NCBI RefSeq assembly: GCF_001940165.2
Contig: NZ_CP135162.1
Coordinates: 1,690,001 to 1,754,000 of the forward strand
Direction: 5' to 3'
DNA length: 64,000 nucleotides
Origin: Roseburia sp. 831b
Lineage (GTDB): Bacteria; Bacillota; Clostridia; Lachnospirales; Lachnospiraceae
Part shown: positions 44,166 to 55,500 of the stretch, piece after piece
Position numbering within the stretch: the stretch's first letter is position 1
Layout of the letters: every line of letters begins with the position of its first letter
Notes under the pieces: model-generated
Told to the model about the DNA's origin: nothing
Database searches by the model: none
What the model saw: only the letters and a program-made list of their open reading frames with translations
Translations under genes and position numbers: made by a program

Positions 44166-45011
44166 CTATTGTCTTTTGATATGCTGGTGGGTAAATAAGT
44201 GATCCTGGCAATATTCATAGTTGCCTTCACATTTTGAACAGAAACGGAACTCTAGCGTAGGATCGTCTAGCTCTGTTCTTCCGCAGACCGCACATTTGTG
44301 TTTTGTGATACCGGAACCCGGTCTTGGTTCTCTCATCTGTGCTTTAAACTGCTGCTTTCTGTGAATCTCATGTGGTGCATATCTCTTGTAATTTCTTGTT
44401 GATAAGAAGAAAATCAGGAAGTTTAATAACGACATTACAATCGCAATCTTTCCTGCCCAGCCTGTTCCAAAGAAGTCGAACAGAATAATCACGGCATAGA
44501 CAATTGCCAGCCATTTCATCTTAATCGGAATAATAAAATAAAGCATTACCTGCATGTCCGGGTACATTAATGCAAATGCAAGGAAGATGGACATGTTAAT
44601 ATAATAAGTAGAGAACGCTCCACCCATCGGAGTTGGAATACCGGTTACCAGGTAAATCAGGCCGTATAATAAAAATGCTCCAAGAAGCGTGAATAACATT
44701 CCGCTGAAAATATATACATTATAACGGAACGTTCCCCAGGTATGTTCCAGCGCCTGTCCAAGCTGATAATAAAACAGCATCATAATAATTGCAAAAATCA
44801 GATTGGTTGTCTCCGGTATTAAAATCCAGGTCACAAGGCGCCAAATCTGTCCATGTAAAATATAATATGGCTCCAACGTCAATAATTGCAAGAAATTCGG
44901 ATTAACAAAATACAACACACATCCAACTGCATACCCCATCACCAGCCAAAGACTTAAGTTTGGAATGGCATACTTTCCAAGTTTTCGTTCTAATTTATTC
45001 AACCAGTTCAT
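44166..45011 (-). CDS. Rhomboid-like membrane protein with C-terminal zinc finger
   Basis: A 281-residue protein. Six hydrophobic helices (about 20-205) have rhomboid-like layout: WRLVTWILIPE in the first loop and LGQALEHTWGTFRYN. The usual GxSG serine motif is not evident (GGAFSTYYINM occupies the place) and no helix-6 His is obvious, so it may be a non-proteolytic relative, as iRhoms and derlins are. A basic linker leads to a C-terminal zinc-finger-like segment (CAVCGRTELDD, FCSKCEGNYEYCQDH) with seven Cys/His ligands. GGAGC precedes the ATG. Function unknown. Confidence 0.75.
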   Translation of the reverse strand: MNWLNKLERKLGKYAIPNLSLWLVMGYAVGCVLYFVNPNFLQLLTLEPYYILHGQIWRLVTWILIPETTNLIFAIIMMLFYYQLGQALEHTWGTFRYNVYIFSGMLFTLLGAFLLYGLIYLVTGIPTPMGGAFSTYYINMSIFLAFALMYPDMQVMLYFIIPIKMKWLAIVYAVIILFDFFGTGWAGKIAIVMSLLNFLIFFLSTRNYKRYAPHEIHRKQQFKAQMREPRPGSGITKHKCAVCGRTELDDPTLEFRFCSKCEGNYEYCQDHLFTHQHIKRQ

Positions 45012-45153
45012 ATACTGCTCCTATCTCTTTTCAAACTACATTTGTAATTTAAATCGTTTTTTTCTTTTTTTCAAGTATATATTTTGCCCCTGGCTTTGTC
45101 AACGAATCACTTGTTTCTTCATAAAAACTTTAGACTTTTTGGAAATTTATAAG

Positions 45154-45182
45154 TTGTCATTTAGCATATCCTGTCGTATAAT
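45154..45182 (+). promoter_or_regulatory. Strong promoter facing the IS110 element
   Basis: TTGTCA (45154-45159) and TATAAT (45177-45182) are exactly 17 bases apart. A GGAGG at about 45275 precedes a GTG at 45286 that runs only eight codons. The promoter points toward the activase gene at 46952 but is separated from it by the opposed IS110 element. The 45012-45381 gap holds only this and the IS left flank. Confidence 0.7.
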
Positions 45183-45381
45183 GTACATTGCTTGGCGTCT
45201 GCCAAACCCCTATTTTAATAAGAAGTAATCATTGCGATGAAATCGTTACAGTATGTATCTCATACCGTTTAATTGGAGGAATAGTGTGAAAGAAAGTAGA
45301 GGACAGCCATAAATGGGCGCACTTTACTAAGCTGTCTAAATCAGGCAACTTTTTAGAGTGTTATAGATATAGTGAATTAGA

Positions 45382-46656
45382 TTAAGAAGCTAATGGTTCA
45401 TCAGGAGGAAGTATTCCCTCCCGTTGCAATAGTTTCTTGGCTTGCTTGATAGCTTTTGCCTTTTGTTTTTCAACAAGAGCTACAGGCATATCGATTTTGT
45501 AAAGATCGCTCGGATTCCACTGCTCACCAGTAGACAGCATCTGGTAGATGGCAGTAAGAATCATACGGGCAATAGCGATAATGGCTCTTTTCTTGCCACG
45601 ACGTTTAACAAGTGATTCATATTTCTTTTTGTAGTAAGGAGATTTGTCAGATTTTACGGCTGCATGAGCACACTGTACTAATGCAGGTTTGAGGTAGACA
45701 CCGGCACGTGTAATCCGAACAGATTTCTTCTTACCAGCAGATTCATTGCTGCCTGGTGTAAGACCAGCCCAGCAACATAAACGTTTGGAACTTGAGAACT
45801 GAGACATATCAGTACCGATTTCGGAGATGATAGTGATTGCACTATCACGTTTGACACCCGGAATGGTACAGAGGAACTGGACAGCATTTTCAAAATCAGG
45901 ATTAGAAGAAATCATATTTTCTATCATTTTATCAACATCGTTGATTTCTGCTGTGATATAATCCATATGTGTGCGGACGAGGCGCACACGGTATTTTTGG
46001 GCATCAGTCATCTGATATCCTTCGACGGATTCTATAACAGCATCTTCTTTGGATTTGAGGCTCCGAAGAAGCTTAGATGCGATTTCTTCGTGGTTAATGG
46101 ATGTACCCGATTGTTCAAGCAGATAGTCGATAATGGACATGGATGACTTCCCAAAGATATCGGAAACAACAGAATCTAATGCAACATTACAGACAGTAAG
46201 AGCATTCTGATATCGATTCTTTTCACTTGAACGGCAGGAAACAAGCTTGTAACGATAGCGAGTGTATTCCCTGAGAATACGGACTATCTTACAAGGGATA
46301 TAGCTGCCTTTGACAAGTCCGAGACGGAATAAATCCCCAATCCATTTAGAATCTTTGGTATCATCTTTGTTGCCTTTCACAGCCTTTACCCACTTGGGAT
46401 TGGCAATGACAACATTGATCTCATCTTCCAGAAGATTAAAGACAGGAACCCAGTATTTACCTGTGGATTCCATACAGACATCATGGCAATCATTGTCGAG
46501 AAGCCATTGCTTGAATTCAAGAATTGAATTGTTAAAGGTGGAAAAGCGCTTCTTTTGGTAAGAAGGCTCAATGCCACCAGTGGTTTTTACAATTGTGGCA
46601 ACGAGAAAAGATTTGTGAACATCGATACCACAACAGGTTTGATAAGTAACTTTCAT
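45382..46656 (-). CDS. IS110-family DEDD transposase/recombinase
   Basis: A 424-residue recombinase. The N-terminal RuvC-like DEDD domain begins CCGIDVHKSFLVAT and has CMESTGKYWVPVFN and ANPKWVKAVKGNKDDTKDS. The C-terminal Transposase_20 domain (about 275-360) has FLCTIPGVKRDSAITIISEIG and CCWAGLTPGSNESAGKKK with the catalytic serine region. The start is the ATG at 46656; the frame extension to 46731 lies in the element's non-coding end. Full length, so the element may be active. IS110 recombinases are guided by a bridge RNA encoded in a non-coding end. Confidence 0.95.
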   Translation of the reverse strand: MKVTYQTCCGIDVHKSFLVATIVKTTGGIEPSYQKKRFSTFNNSILEFKQWLLDNDCHDVCMESTGKYWVPVFNLLEDEINVVIANPKWVKAVKGNKDDTKDSKWIGDLFRLGLVKGSYIPCKIVRILREYTRYRYKLVSCRSSEKNRYQNALTVCNVALDSVVSDIFGKSSMSIIDYLLEQSGTSINHEEIASKLLRSLKSKEDAVIESVEGYQMTDAQKYRVRLVRTHMDYITAEINDVDKMIENMISSNPDFENAVQFLCTIPGVKRDSAITIISEIGTDMSQFSSSKRLCCWAGLTPGSNESAGKKKSVRITRAGVYLKPALVQCAHAAVKSDKSPYYKKKYESLVKRRGKKRAIIAIARMILTAIYQMLSTGEQWNPSDLYKIDMPVALVEKQKAKAIKQAKKLLQREGILPPDEPLAS

Positions 46657-46810
46657 AGTCAGACTCCTTTCGTGAATGATAAGAAGCCATTGACTGAACT
46701 GCCACACAATTAAACTAAGGTGCTTAAACAATTCTTAGTGTACGGATTCATGATGCCACTTATTTGTGCTTGAAAAGGCAGAACTTACACTGATTATTAT
46801 GCTGTCTAAA
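46657..46810 (-). ncRNA. Possible bridge RNA region of the IS110 element
   Basis: In the IS110 group (for example IS621) a structured bridge RNA is transcribed from the non-coding end upstream of the recombinase gene. This about 154-base stretch is in that position and has the right length. I did not recognise its loops; the call rests on position and family knowledge. Confidence 0.3.
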
Positions 46811-46951
46811 ACGAAGAAAGTTATTACAACTCCTCCTCCCGTGCTTTGTAGTGTAGCTTCTTGCAAACTATTTTACAGCACAGTGTAGAGAGTTGGAACA
46901 CTTTCATTACTATTTGTGCCGCCAGCCGAAGGCGGCGGAATGGAGATTATT

Positions 46952-49900
46952 ATGGAAAACCATGCACTTTGCAAACTGGGAATTGATATCGGTTCCACAA
47001 CCGTTAAAGTTGCGGTTCTTGATGAAAACGACCAGCTTTTATTTTCGGATTATGAAAGGCATTTTGCCAATATCCGTGAAACATTAGCAGACCTGGTTCA
47101 AAAAGCTTATGATAAACTTGGCGAACTTTCGGTTGCACCTATGATTACCGGTTCCGGCGGTCTTACACTTGCCAAACACCTTGATGTACCATTTGTGCAG
47201 GAGGTTATCTCCGTTTCTACTGCATTGCAGCATTACGCACCTCAGACCGATGTTGCCATCGAGCTTGGCGGTGAGGATGCAAAAATCATCTACTTTGAGG
47301 GTGGAAACGTCGAACAGCGTATGAACGGTATCTGTGCCGGCGGTACAGGTTCTTTTATTGACCAGATGGCATCCTTAATTCAGACGGATGCTACTGGCTT
47401 AAATGAATATGCCAAAAATTACAAAGCAATCTATCCAATCGCTGCGCGTTGTGGTGTTTTTGCCAAAACAGATATCCAGCCATTAATCAATGAGGGAGCA
47501 ACAAGGGAAGACTTGTCTGCATCTATTTTCCAGGCTGTAGTAAACCAGACCATCAGCGGTCTTGCCTGTGGTAAACCAATCCGTGGACATGTCGCTTTCT
47601 TAGGTGGACCACTTCACTTTTTATCTGAACTTAAAGCTGCTTTTATCCGCACCTTAAATCTGGATGACAAACATGCCATCACACCGGATAATTCCCACCT
47701 TTTTGCAGCAATTGGTTCTGCTTTAAATTATAAAGAAGATCACACGACAACCTTAGAGACCCTGCTTTCCAAATTATCACAGGATATCCACATGGAATTT
47801 GAGGTAGCACGTCTTGATCCACTTTTTGAAAATGAAAAAGACTATGCTGAATTTACAAATCGTCATGCGGGTCATAATGTTGCAACCGGCGATTTATCTA
47901 CATATGAAGGAAACTGTTATCTTGGTATTGATGCCGGTTCTACTACAACCAAGATTGCATTAGTCGGAGAAGATGGTTCTTTGCTTTATTCCTTCTACAG
48001 CAACAACAATGGAAGCCCGCTTGCAACTGCAATCCGTTCCATTCAGGAAATCTATGCAAAACTGCCGGAAAAGGCTCACATTGTTCACTCCTGCTCAACC
48101 GGTTACGGAGAGGCACTGTTAAAAGCTGCACTTCAGCTTGATGACGGCGAAGTAGAGACAGTTGCACATTTTTACGCTGCAGCTTTCTTTGATCCTGATG
48201 TTGACTGTATCCTTGATATCGGTGGACAGGATATGAAATGTATCAAGATTAAAAACCAGACCGTAGACAGCGTTCAGTTAAATGAAGCCTGCTCTTCTGG
48301 TTGTGGTTCCTTTATCGAAACTTTTGCAAAATCCTTAAATTATTCCGTACAGGACTTCGCAAAAGAAGCTTTGTTTGCCAAACACCCGATTGACCTTGGA
48401 ACACGTTGTACCGTATTTATGAACTCCAAAGTAAAACAGGCGCAAAAAGAAGGTGCTTCCGTTGCCGATATTTCAGCCGGACTTGCCTACTCTGTTATCA
48501 AGAACGCTTTGTTTAAGGTTATCAAGCTTTCCGATCCAAGCGAACTTGGTAAAAACATTGTCGTTCAGGGTGGTACATTCTACAACGATGCAGTTCTTCG
48601 AAGCTTTGAAAAAATCTCCGGATGTGAATGTGTACGCCCGGATATTGCCGGTATCATGGGTGCTTTCGGTGCCGCTTTGATTGCAAGAGAACGCCACGAA
48701 GCCGGATATCAGACTTCCATGCTTAGCATCGACGAAATCAATGCCCTTACCTTTGACACCAAACTTACCAGATGTCAGGGATGTACCAACCACTGTCTGT
48801 TGACCATCAACCGTTTCTCCGGAAACCGTCAGTATATTACCGGAAACCGTTGTGAGCGAGGCATTGGAAAAGAAAAGAATAAAGACAATATTCCAAACCT
48901 TTTTGAATACAAAAACAAACGTTTATTTGACTACAAACCACTGACTGCTGAGGAAGCTACCCGTGGAACCGTCGGAATCCCAAGAGTTTTAAATATGTAT
49001 GAGAACTACCCATTCTGGGCAACTTTCTTTAAAAAGCTTGGTTTCCAGGTTGTGCTCTCTCCACAGTCCACCCGTAAGATTTACGAGCTCGGTATCGATT
49101 CCATTCCAAGTGAATCCGAATGTTACCCGGCAAAATTAGCACACGGACATGTTTCCTGGCTGATTCACCAGAATGTGGACTTCATTTTCTATCCATGTGT
49201 TCCATATGAGAGAAATGAATTCCCGGATTCAAACAACCACTACAACTGCCCAATCGTTACCTCTTACGCAGAGAACATCAAAAATAACGTGGATGAAATC
49301 ACTTCCGGACAGATGCGTTTTCTAAACCCATTCATGTCCTTTGCAAGTGAAGAAACACTTTCTTCCCAGCTTGTTAAAACTTTCACAAAAGAGTTTGCCA
49401 TCCCAGAATCTGAGATTCGTGATGCCGTATCGGAAGCATGGAAAGAACTTGCTGTTGTCCGCATGGAGATGAGACAAAAAGGAGAAGAGGTTTTAGCTTA
49501 CTTAGAGAAAACCGGAAAAAGAGGAATTGTCCTCGCCGGACGTCCTTACCACGTTGACCCGGAAATCAACCATGGTATTCCAGAACTGATTAATTCTTAC
49601 GGTCTCGCTGTTTTAACGGAGGATTCCGTCTCTCACCTTCACCAGGTAGAGCGTCCTCTTATCGTCATGGATCAGTGGATGTACCACTCCAGACTTTACG
49701 CTGCAGCAAACTTTGTAAAGACCAGAGACGACTTAGACCTGATTCAGCTGAACTCCTTTGGATGTGGTCTTGACGCTGTTACAACTGACTGTGTAAATGA
49801 TATTCTGTCAAAATCAGGAAAGATTTATACCTGCTTAAAGATTGATGAGGTAAACAACCTTGGTGCAGCCAGAATCCGTGTTCGTTCCCTTCTCGCTGCC

Positions 49901-51202
49901 ATTCGCGTCAGAGAAAAGAAACAGACCAAGCGCACCATTGTACCTGCAAATTACAACCGTGTTGTCTTTACTGAGGAAATGCGTAAAAACTACACCATCC
50001 TATGTCCACAGATGTCCCCAATTCATTTTGAATTGTTAGAGCCTGCTTTCCAGGCTGCCGGCTACAATCTGGTTGTACCAGACGTACCGGCCCGTACCTG
50101 TGTTGATGTCGGATTGAAATATGTAAACAACGACGCCTGCTACCCTTCCTTAATTGTAGTTGGTCAGTTGATGAGTGCTGTCATGTCTGGAAAATATGAC
50201 ATGAGCAAAACCGCCATCTTAATTTCACAGACTGGTGGTGGATGTCGTGCAAGTAACTACATCGGTTTTATCCGCCGTGCCTTAGAAAAAGCCGGCCACC
50301 CGGATGTTCCGGTTATCTCCATCAACTTAAGCGGTCTGGAGAAAAACCCAGGATTTAAGCTGACACCTGCTTTGATTCAGCATGGTCTTTACGCCTTAGA
50401 GTTCGGCGATATTTTCATGCGCTGTCTCTACCGTGTACGTCCTTATGAAGCAACGCCAGGTTCTGCAAATGCCCTGCATGAGAAATGGAAAAAAGAAGTC
50501 ATCGCTTTTGTGACACAGGATAAGATTCTTTCCCATAAGAAATTCAAAAAAATGTGCCGTGAAATCATTGAGGACTTTGACAATCTTCCAATGCTGGATG
50601 TGAAGAAACCTCGTGTCGGCGTCGTCGGAGAAATTTTAGTAAAATTCCTCCCTGCTGCAAACAACTACTTAGTAGACTTATTAGAGTCCGAGGGAGCAGA
50701 GGCTGTCGTACCGGATTTAACAGACTTCTTACTCTACTGCTTCTATAACACCGGATTTAAAGCCGACAACCTTGGTATGAGCAAAAAATCTAAATTTGTT
50801 GGTCAGATGGGTATCAATTTCTTTGAATGGCTCCGAAAACCTGCAAGAAAAGCATTTGAAAAGAGTAAACATTTCGATGCACCTGCCCATATTGAAAATC
50901 TGGCCACTTATGCAAAAGACATTGTATCCATCGGAAACCAGACCGGTGAAGGCTGGTTCTTAACCGGAGAAATGTTAGAGCTTATTCATACCGGAACAAG
51001 CAACATCATTTGTACACAGCCATTTGGCTGTCTTCCAAACCATGTCGTAGGAAAAGGTGTCATCAAAGAACTTCGCCACCGTTACCCGCTTTCAAACATC
51101 GTAGCCATCGACTATGATCCGGGTGCAAGTGAAGTAAACCAGTTGAACCGTATTAAATTAATGCTTTCCACTGCAAATAAAAATCTTGCAAAAGAGAACT
51201 AA
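46952..51202 (+). CDS. Giant 2-hydroxyacyl-CoA dehydratase activase-like protein
   Basis: A 1416-residue cytosolic protein. Two BadF/BadG/BcrA-type ATPase domains open with [15 protein letters not shown] (about 8) and [15 protein letters not shown] (about 327). The first has the [14 protein letters not shown] loop, the second [15 protein letters not shown] Cys cluster [10 protein letters not shown] (about 610) precedes a DUF2229 region (about 670-900), and the C-terminal half resembles dehydratase/HgdB-like alpha domains ([16 protein letters not shown]). Smaller homologues use ATP to inject an electron into 2-hydroxyacyl-CoA dehydratases through an iron-sulfur cluster. Proteins of about 1,400 residues with this layout are common in Clostridia, but no dehydratase is in the window. 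Start chosen at 46952 with GGAG upstream. The IS110 lies directly upstream. Confidence 0.88.
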   Translation: MENHALCKLGIDIGSTTVKVAVLDENDQLLFSDYERHFANIRETLADLVQKAYDKLGELSVAPMITGSGGLTLAKHLDVPFVQEVISVSTALQHYAPQTDVAIELGGEDAKIIYFEGGNVEQRMNGICAGGTGSFIDQMASLIQTDATGLNEYAKNYKAIYPIAARCGVFAKTDIQPLINEGATREDLSASIFQAVVNQTISGLACGKPIRGHVAFLGGPLHFLSELKAAFIRTLNLDDKHAITPDNSHLFAAIGSALNYKEDHTTTLETLLSKLSQDIHMEFEVARLDPLFENEKDYAEFTNRHAGHNVATGDLSTYEGNCYLGIDAGSTTTKIALVGEDGSLLYSFYSNNNGSPLATAIRSIQEIYAKLPEKAHIVHSCSTGYGEALLKAALQLDDGEVETVAHFYAAAFFDPDVDCILDIGGQDMKCIKIKNQTVDSVQLNEACSSGCGSFIETFAKSLNYSVQDFAKEALFAKHPIDLGTRCTVFMNSKVKQAQKEGASVADISAGLAYSVIKNALFKVIKLSDPSELGKNIVVQGGTFYNDAVLRSFEKISGCECVRPDIAGIMGAFGAALIARERHEAGYQTSMLSIDEINALTFDTKLTRCQGCTNHCLLTINRFSGNRQYITGNRCERGIGKEKNKDNIPNLFEYKNKRLFDYKPLTAEEATRGTVGIPRVLNMYENYPFWATFFKKLGFQVVLSPQSTRKIYELGIDSIPSESECYPAKLAHGHVSWLIHQNVDFIFYPCVPYERNEFPDSNNHYNCPIVTSYAENIKNNVDEITSGQMRFLNPFMSFASEETLSSQLVKTFTKEFAIPESEIRDAVSEAWKELAVVRMEMRQKGEEVLAYLEKTGKRGIVLAGRPYHVDPEINHGIPELINSYGLAVLTEDSVSHLHQVERPLIVMDQWMYHSRLYAAANFVKTRDDLDLIQLNSFGCGLDAVTTDCVNDILSKSGKIYTCLKIDEVNNLGAARIRVRSLLAAIRVREKKQTKRTIVPANYNRVVFTEEMRKNYTILCPQMSPIHFELLEPAFQAAGYNLVVPDVPARTCVDVGLKYVNNDACYPSLIVVGQLMSAVMSGKYDMSKTAILISQTGGGCRASNYIGFIRRALEKAGHPDVPVISINLSGLEKNPGFKLTPALIQHGLYALEFGDIFMRCLYRVRPYEATPGSANALHEKWKKEVIAFVTQDKILSHKKFKKMCREIIEDFDNLPMLDVKKPRVGVVGEILVKFLPAANNYLVDLLESEGAEAVVPDLTDFLLYCFYNTGFKADNLGMSKKSKFVGQMGINFFEWLRKPARKAFEKSKHFDAPAHIENLATYAKDIVSIGNQTGEGWFLTGEMLELIHTGTSNIICTQPFGCLPNHVVGKGVIKELRHRYPLSNIVAIDYDPGASEVNQLNRIKLMLSTANKNLAKEN

Positions 51203-51250
51203 TTCTTTAACGAATTCGTTATCCAACCTGGAATTTTTCCAGTTAACTGC

Positions 51251-51297
51251 AAAATGCCAGAACCAACATATTAGTTGTCGGTTCTGGCATTTTTGCT
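51251..51297. terminator. Bidirectional terminator between activase and cohesin genes
   Basis: Stem AAAATGCCAGAACC / GGTTCTGGCATTTT with T-tails on both strands between two convergent genes. Confidence 0.88.
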
Positions 51298-51328
51298 TTA
51301 TCATCGTATGTTCTTTTGTTATAACATC

Positions 51329-52540
51329 TTAGCGTGCTTTTCTTGTTCTTCTTACTGCTACCGCAAGAATTACTGCTGCCCCGCAAAGAAGTAAGAGATA
51401 TCCTGCAACAGGAGTGTTATCCCCTGTATCTACGGTCTTTACCTGTGCACCGTTTGTCTTGCTGACTGCAACCACATAATCAGATGCATGTGTAAAGGAA
51501 TAGGTTACCATACCATTCTCATCTACGGTATCCGTCTGCATATACTCTAAGGCTCCTTTGGTTGGATTGTAGTAATATAAGTTACCATACAAGCCTGCAC
51601 CTTTCACACCGACAGGAATGGACAACTCAAATGTACCGCCAAGTTCTCCTTCATAATCTAATGAGAACTGCATCTCGTATGAAATTCCGTCATCTTTTAT
51701 TGTTTTTAATACACTGTCTGGAATCTTTGTTGTATTCAACGTAACGCCAAGGTCAATTTCCTTTGCATCCGTAATTTTTGTACCGTTTACTTTCCATACA
51801 GCACCATTTTCAAGACGAAACTCTACGGTAACGTTCTTGCCTTTCAATGCTTCAAAGACACGTGCCGGAATCACTTCCTCGGATGCACTGACATTTGCAG
51901 ATATGGCTGCCCCATCTGCGGCACCGGAAATCTGACCGATTAAAACATCTGACAAACCTGCTGCCTGGACATTACCGTCTGTTGCAGGCGTATTTTTATT
52001 GTCATCCGTGTTCTTATCATCATCTTTTTTTGCATCGTCATCTTTTTTCGCATCATCGTCTTTCTTTGTATCTGTCCAGCTTGGTGTGACAGATACTTCT
52101 TCCGACTTTCCGCTTTGCTCTAACGCAGCATCCGCATTGTAAAGTTCCTTTACCTCTGTTCGGATGGCAGCCTCCTTACCATTTGCAGCATCTGTTGCAA
52201 GAAACGTAAGTGTCATGACATCTCCACCCTTCTTGCTTCCATTTACATTTGCAAATGCATAGGAAACGCCTTCCTCATAATCCGTATTTACGTCCTCTGC
52301 TTCCCATGTATCCGCTGTTTCTACTGTCTTTAATGTCAACAAATCCTTGTCATAAGAAACAACAACACGTCCACTTGTAATCTCTGTTCCGGCTTCTGCT
52401 GCCACCTCAACGGTAACAATCTTTCCATCTGCATCTGCCTTTGTCGAAATTACAGCTTCATCCGCCATGGCCGGCACTGTGCCAGCCAATAGCGTAAAAG
52501 AAAACAGAAGTCCACATAAAATTTTATTCAAATGTTTCAT
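51329..52540 (-). CDS. Wall-anchored cohesin-domain surface protein
   Basis: A 403-residue secreted protein. The signal peptide ends about VPAMADEA. Residues 28-150 have the look of a cohesin: paired strands with GRVVVSYDKDLLTLKTVET, a VSYAFANVN strand, then GGDVMTLTFLATDAA. A Lys-Asp-rich linker with KKDDDA repeats lies at about 158-182. A second beta-rich domain (about 195-355) follows. The C-terminus has VDTGD (about 370), a hydrophobic segment (about 379-396) and RRTRKAR, an LPXTG-like sorting signal of the xTGD type. GAAAGGAAAA precedes the ATG. It follows the dockerin-bearing subtilase by 17 bases and probably docks it to the wall. The cohesin call is a fold judgement by eye. Confidence 0.75.
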   Translation of the reverse strand: MKHLNKILCGLLFSFTLLAGTVPAMADEAVISTKADADGKIVTVEVAAEAGTEITSGRVVVSYDKDLLTLKTVETADTWEAEDVNTDYEEGVSYAFANVNGSKKGGDVMTLTFLATDAANGKEAAIRTEVKELYNADAALEQSGKSEEVSVTPSWTDTKKDDDAKKDDDAKKDDDKNTDDNKNTPATDGNVQAAGLSDVLIGQISGAADGAAISANVSASEEVIPARVFEALKGKNVTVEFRLENGAVWKVNGTKITDAKEIDLGVTLNTTKIPDSVLKTIKDDGISYEMQFSLDYEGELGGTFELSIPVGVKGAGLYGNLYYYNPTKGALEYMQTDTVDENGMVTYSFTHASDYVVAVSKTNGAQVKTVDTGDNTPVAGYLLLLCGAAVILAVAVRRTRKAR

Positions 52541-52557
52541 TTATCTGATTTTCCTTT

Positions 52558-55500
52558 CTATTTTCCCTGAACCGGACGATCCAATGCCGGTACACTGTCT
52601 ACGAGAGTTCCCTGTTCCAGACTTGTATTTGTCATTTTTCCAAGAACACTCTCTGTCACGGAAGTCTGGCTCGTCTGATTCCACTGATACAATCCGGCAA
52701 CCGGCCATACACCATCCGGGAATTTTCCTAACTCGTAGGTGAGAACGGTATCATCCTGATCGTCTCCATTAGAAATATCCTTAATTGCATACAAGGTTGT
52801 TTTTTTACTTCCATCATACATTGCCCAGAACAGATAATCTGCCTCTGAATCATAGTAAAGGGAATTGTAATACCAATTGCCATTGGTGCTGACACCGGTA
52901 TTTCCTACTTTTACAAAAATGGGTTCTAAACCAACTACATATGCAAACTGGTATAAATTACCCGCATCCGATACTGCATAAAAGATATCCATCAGATGTG
53001 TCTCATCATACTGTGTTGTACCTGCATACGCAACGCCGACAAGATATTCCTCGCCAAGTTTGGAAGCAAAGTTCAAATTGCCAAGGCTTTCACCTGATGC
53101 TGCGTCAATCACCTGAACATATGGTCCATAGGTCGCATAAAGAAGACCTGTGGATGAACTGTATGCCATGTCGGTACACCACTGTGTATTATTCAACTTT
53201 GTTGCACTGTATCCATTTGCAGGATCAATCATATAAATGTCAGACTTCTGTGAAGTATCATACGTTGCTGCAAATAACTTATCGCCAACCTGTGCAGCTG
53301 ACATATATTTGTAGCTCTGCTCTTCTGAAATCTTGTTGTAAGATGAAGTATCAGAACTGTTGAAAGAAGACCAGTATACAGCGCCCTCTTCATCCCAGAC
53401 AATACCGTTTAACCCAACGGATAACGTTTCTACCGTCACATTACACTCTGCCTTCAATGGTGTTCCATCTGCACCGTTTGCCACTGTTGTTGCTGTAATC
53501 ACTGCTGTTCCATCACCGTTTGCTGTCACAACACCATTTGCATCTACCGTTGCAACTGCTTCGTTCGAAGAACTCCAGGTTACAGAATCATCTAAAACGT
53601 ATTCTGGTCCAACGGTTGCTGTCAGCTGCGCTGTGCCACCTTTTAGCATACTAAGTGTGGTCTGATCTAAGGTAATACTATCTGCCTGATTCGTATCTTC
53701 ATTTCCACTGTTGTTGATACGATAGGTTGTGTAGTTTCCTGCATAATCATATACTTTTGCATAGAATACACCGCTTGGAACATCGATGGACACAGTTGTC
53801 TTTGCACCGATTTTTTCCTGGTTCATATCGTAAGAGCCACATACTGTCTTTTTATCACTCTTATAAAGTTTTACCGTTGCTACATAGCGGTTATCGGAAA
53901 CGGTAAATGCCATCTTTCCATCATCGCTATTCTCCACCTTTTCAACCTTAGGTGCTGTGTTATCAATTGTCATCGGAACGGTATAACTTAATCCTTTTCC
54001 GGTTAAATCCTCTAATGCAACACCGTCGTAATAAGATGGAACTGCGGTTACCGTAATATTTACTTTTGTTCCTTCCGCAAGTGGTTTTCCAGCTGCGTCT
54101 GTTCCCTTCCAGTCAAGAGCTGTGCTTGCAAGCGTATTTTGCCAGCTCGACTCATTTGCATAGTAGAATGCTGCTGTACCTTCACCACTCTCTTTGGTCA
54201 GATATACTTCCCCTGTCTCTGCATTTGAAACAGTTGCAACCACACGTGCTGCATTACGGATTAACGTATAGTAAGCACTTGCAATGCTGTCTCCTGATTC
54301 AGAAGAGAATGCATTGCGGTCTGCGATATATGCCGCATCTCCTGTTGTTGAGAACATATTTGAGGTATAGTAATACTTTTTATTGCTTCCTGCATAGGTG
54401 TAAGTCAGATAATTTGTCTTTTCCACCTGTGTATAAGTTGCTTCTGTCTCTCCATTATTTGCTGCCTCTAGGAAATCGTATGGCTCATACATGGAAGAGT
54501 CACCCCAGTTTCCATAGAATGCAAGCATTGGAACAGAAAGGTCTACCTTGCCTTTCATATAGATAAATCCATCAACATACATACCATTTTCAAAGCTGTT
54601 TTCCAAGTATGCCTTATCTTCTGCTGATAATGTAACTTTTACTGTTACATCCGTGCGGTCTTTTACCGCAATTACTTTCTGGCTAAAATCTACAGATGGC
54701 TTATCTGCTTTTACTTCTTTTAAGAAATGGTAAACATCCGCTGTATTGACTGTACCATCTCCATTGAAGTCAAATGCATCCTGATAAAAAGATACCACGG
54801 AAAGTGTCTTTCCGTTGACGTGTGCTAACAGTGCTTTCGCATCTTTTTCATCCACTTTTCCATCTTTGTTTAAATCATATAAATAGTTCTGTTCTTTGGA
54901 ACTGATTGTTACAGTCGGATTCAGTTTATGGGAAGTTCCTCCAATAAATGCATCCTCTAAAAGTTCTTCCGTCATAATAGAACTATCCGCTGTGTAGTAC
55001 TGTGTCTCGTCGGATAAGTTATACATACTGAACGAGAAATTGTAAACACCAGTTCTATCCGGGTCATCCCCTAATTCAGCTTTTACTTTTCCGTCATTTC
55101 CTTCTTTGTCTCCTACCAGAATGTAAACTGGAGATGTCGTAGCCTTTTCTACATTTGCAAGTCCTGCACCCTGACTTCTTGGGGAATATTCTTCTCCATC
55201 GGATTCCGTCAGAGGAATTGCGGTACTCATCAACAGAGACTGTGATAAGGTACGCACACTAAGACCTGTTTTTGTGGCAAGATTGTTCTCCTTGATGTAC
55301 TGTGCCATCAATGCACTCATACCGGCTACACTTGGTGCTGCCATGGAAGTACCACTCATCAATCCATACTGTCCATCATCTAAAGTAGAGTAAATATTTC
55401 CACCCGGTGCCGTAATTTCCGGTTTTAATGCAAGGCTGTCCGGAACTCCGACGGATGAGAAATCACTCATCAAATATCCATCTGCTGCATTATAGTTTGT

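Larger units (their letters stand above)
45331..46810 (-). mobile_element. IS110-family insertion sequence
   Basis: The element carries one transposase gene and short non-coding ends. The 10-base direct repeat GCTGTCTAAA occurs at 45331-45340 and 46801-46810, 1,470 bases apart; IS110 elements lack inverted repeats and carry short core repeats at their junctions, so these are plausible ends. That gives about 150 bases upstream and 50 downstream of the transposase, as expected for the IS110 group. Exact ends are not proven. Confidence 0.6.

Noticed and set aside
46916..46951. Twelve-codon extension of the activase (starting at a GTG)
   Set aside because: Proline/glycine-rich reading of a GC-rich hairpin; the ATG at 46952 has the ribosome site.
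52941..53363. 140-codon plus-strand frame opposite the dockerin subtilase
   Set aside because: Shadow of the beta-rich C-terminus of the protease, without start signals.
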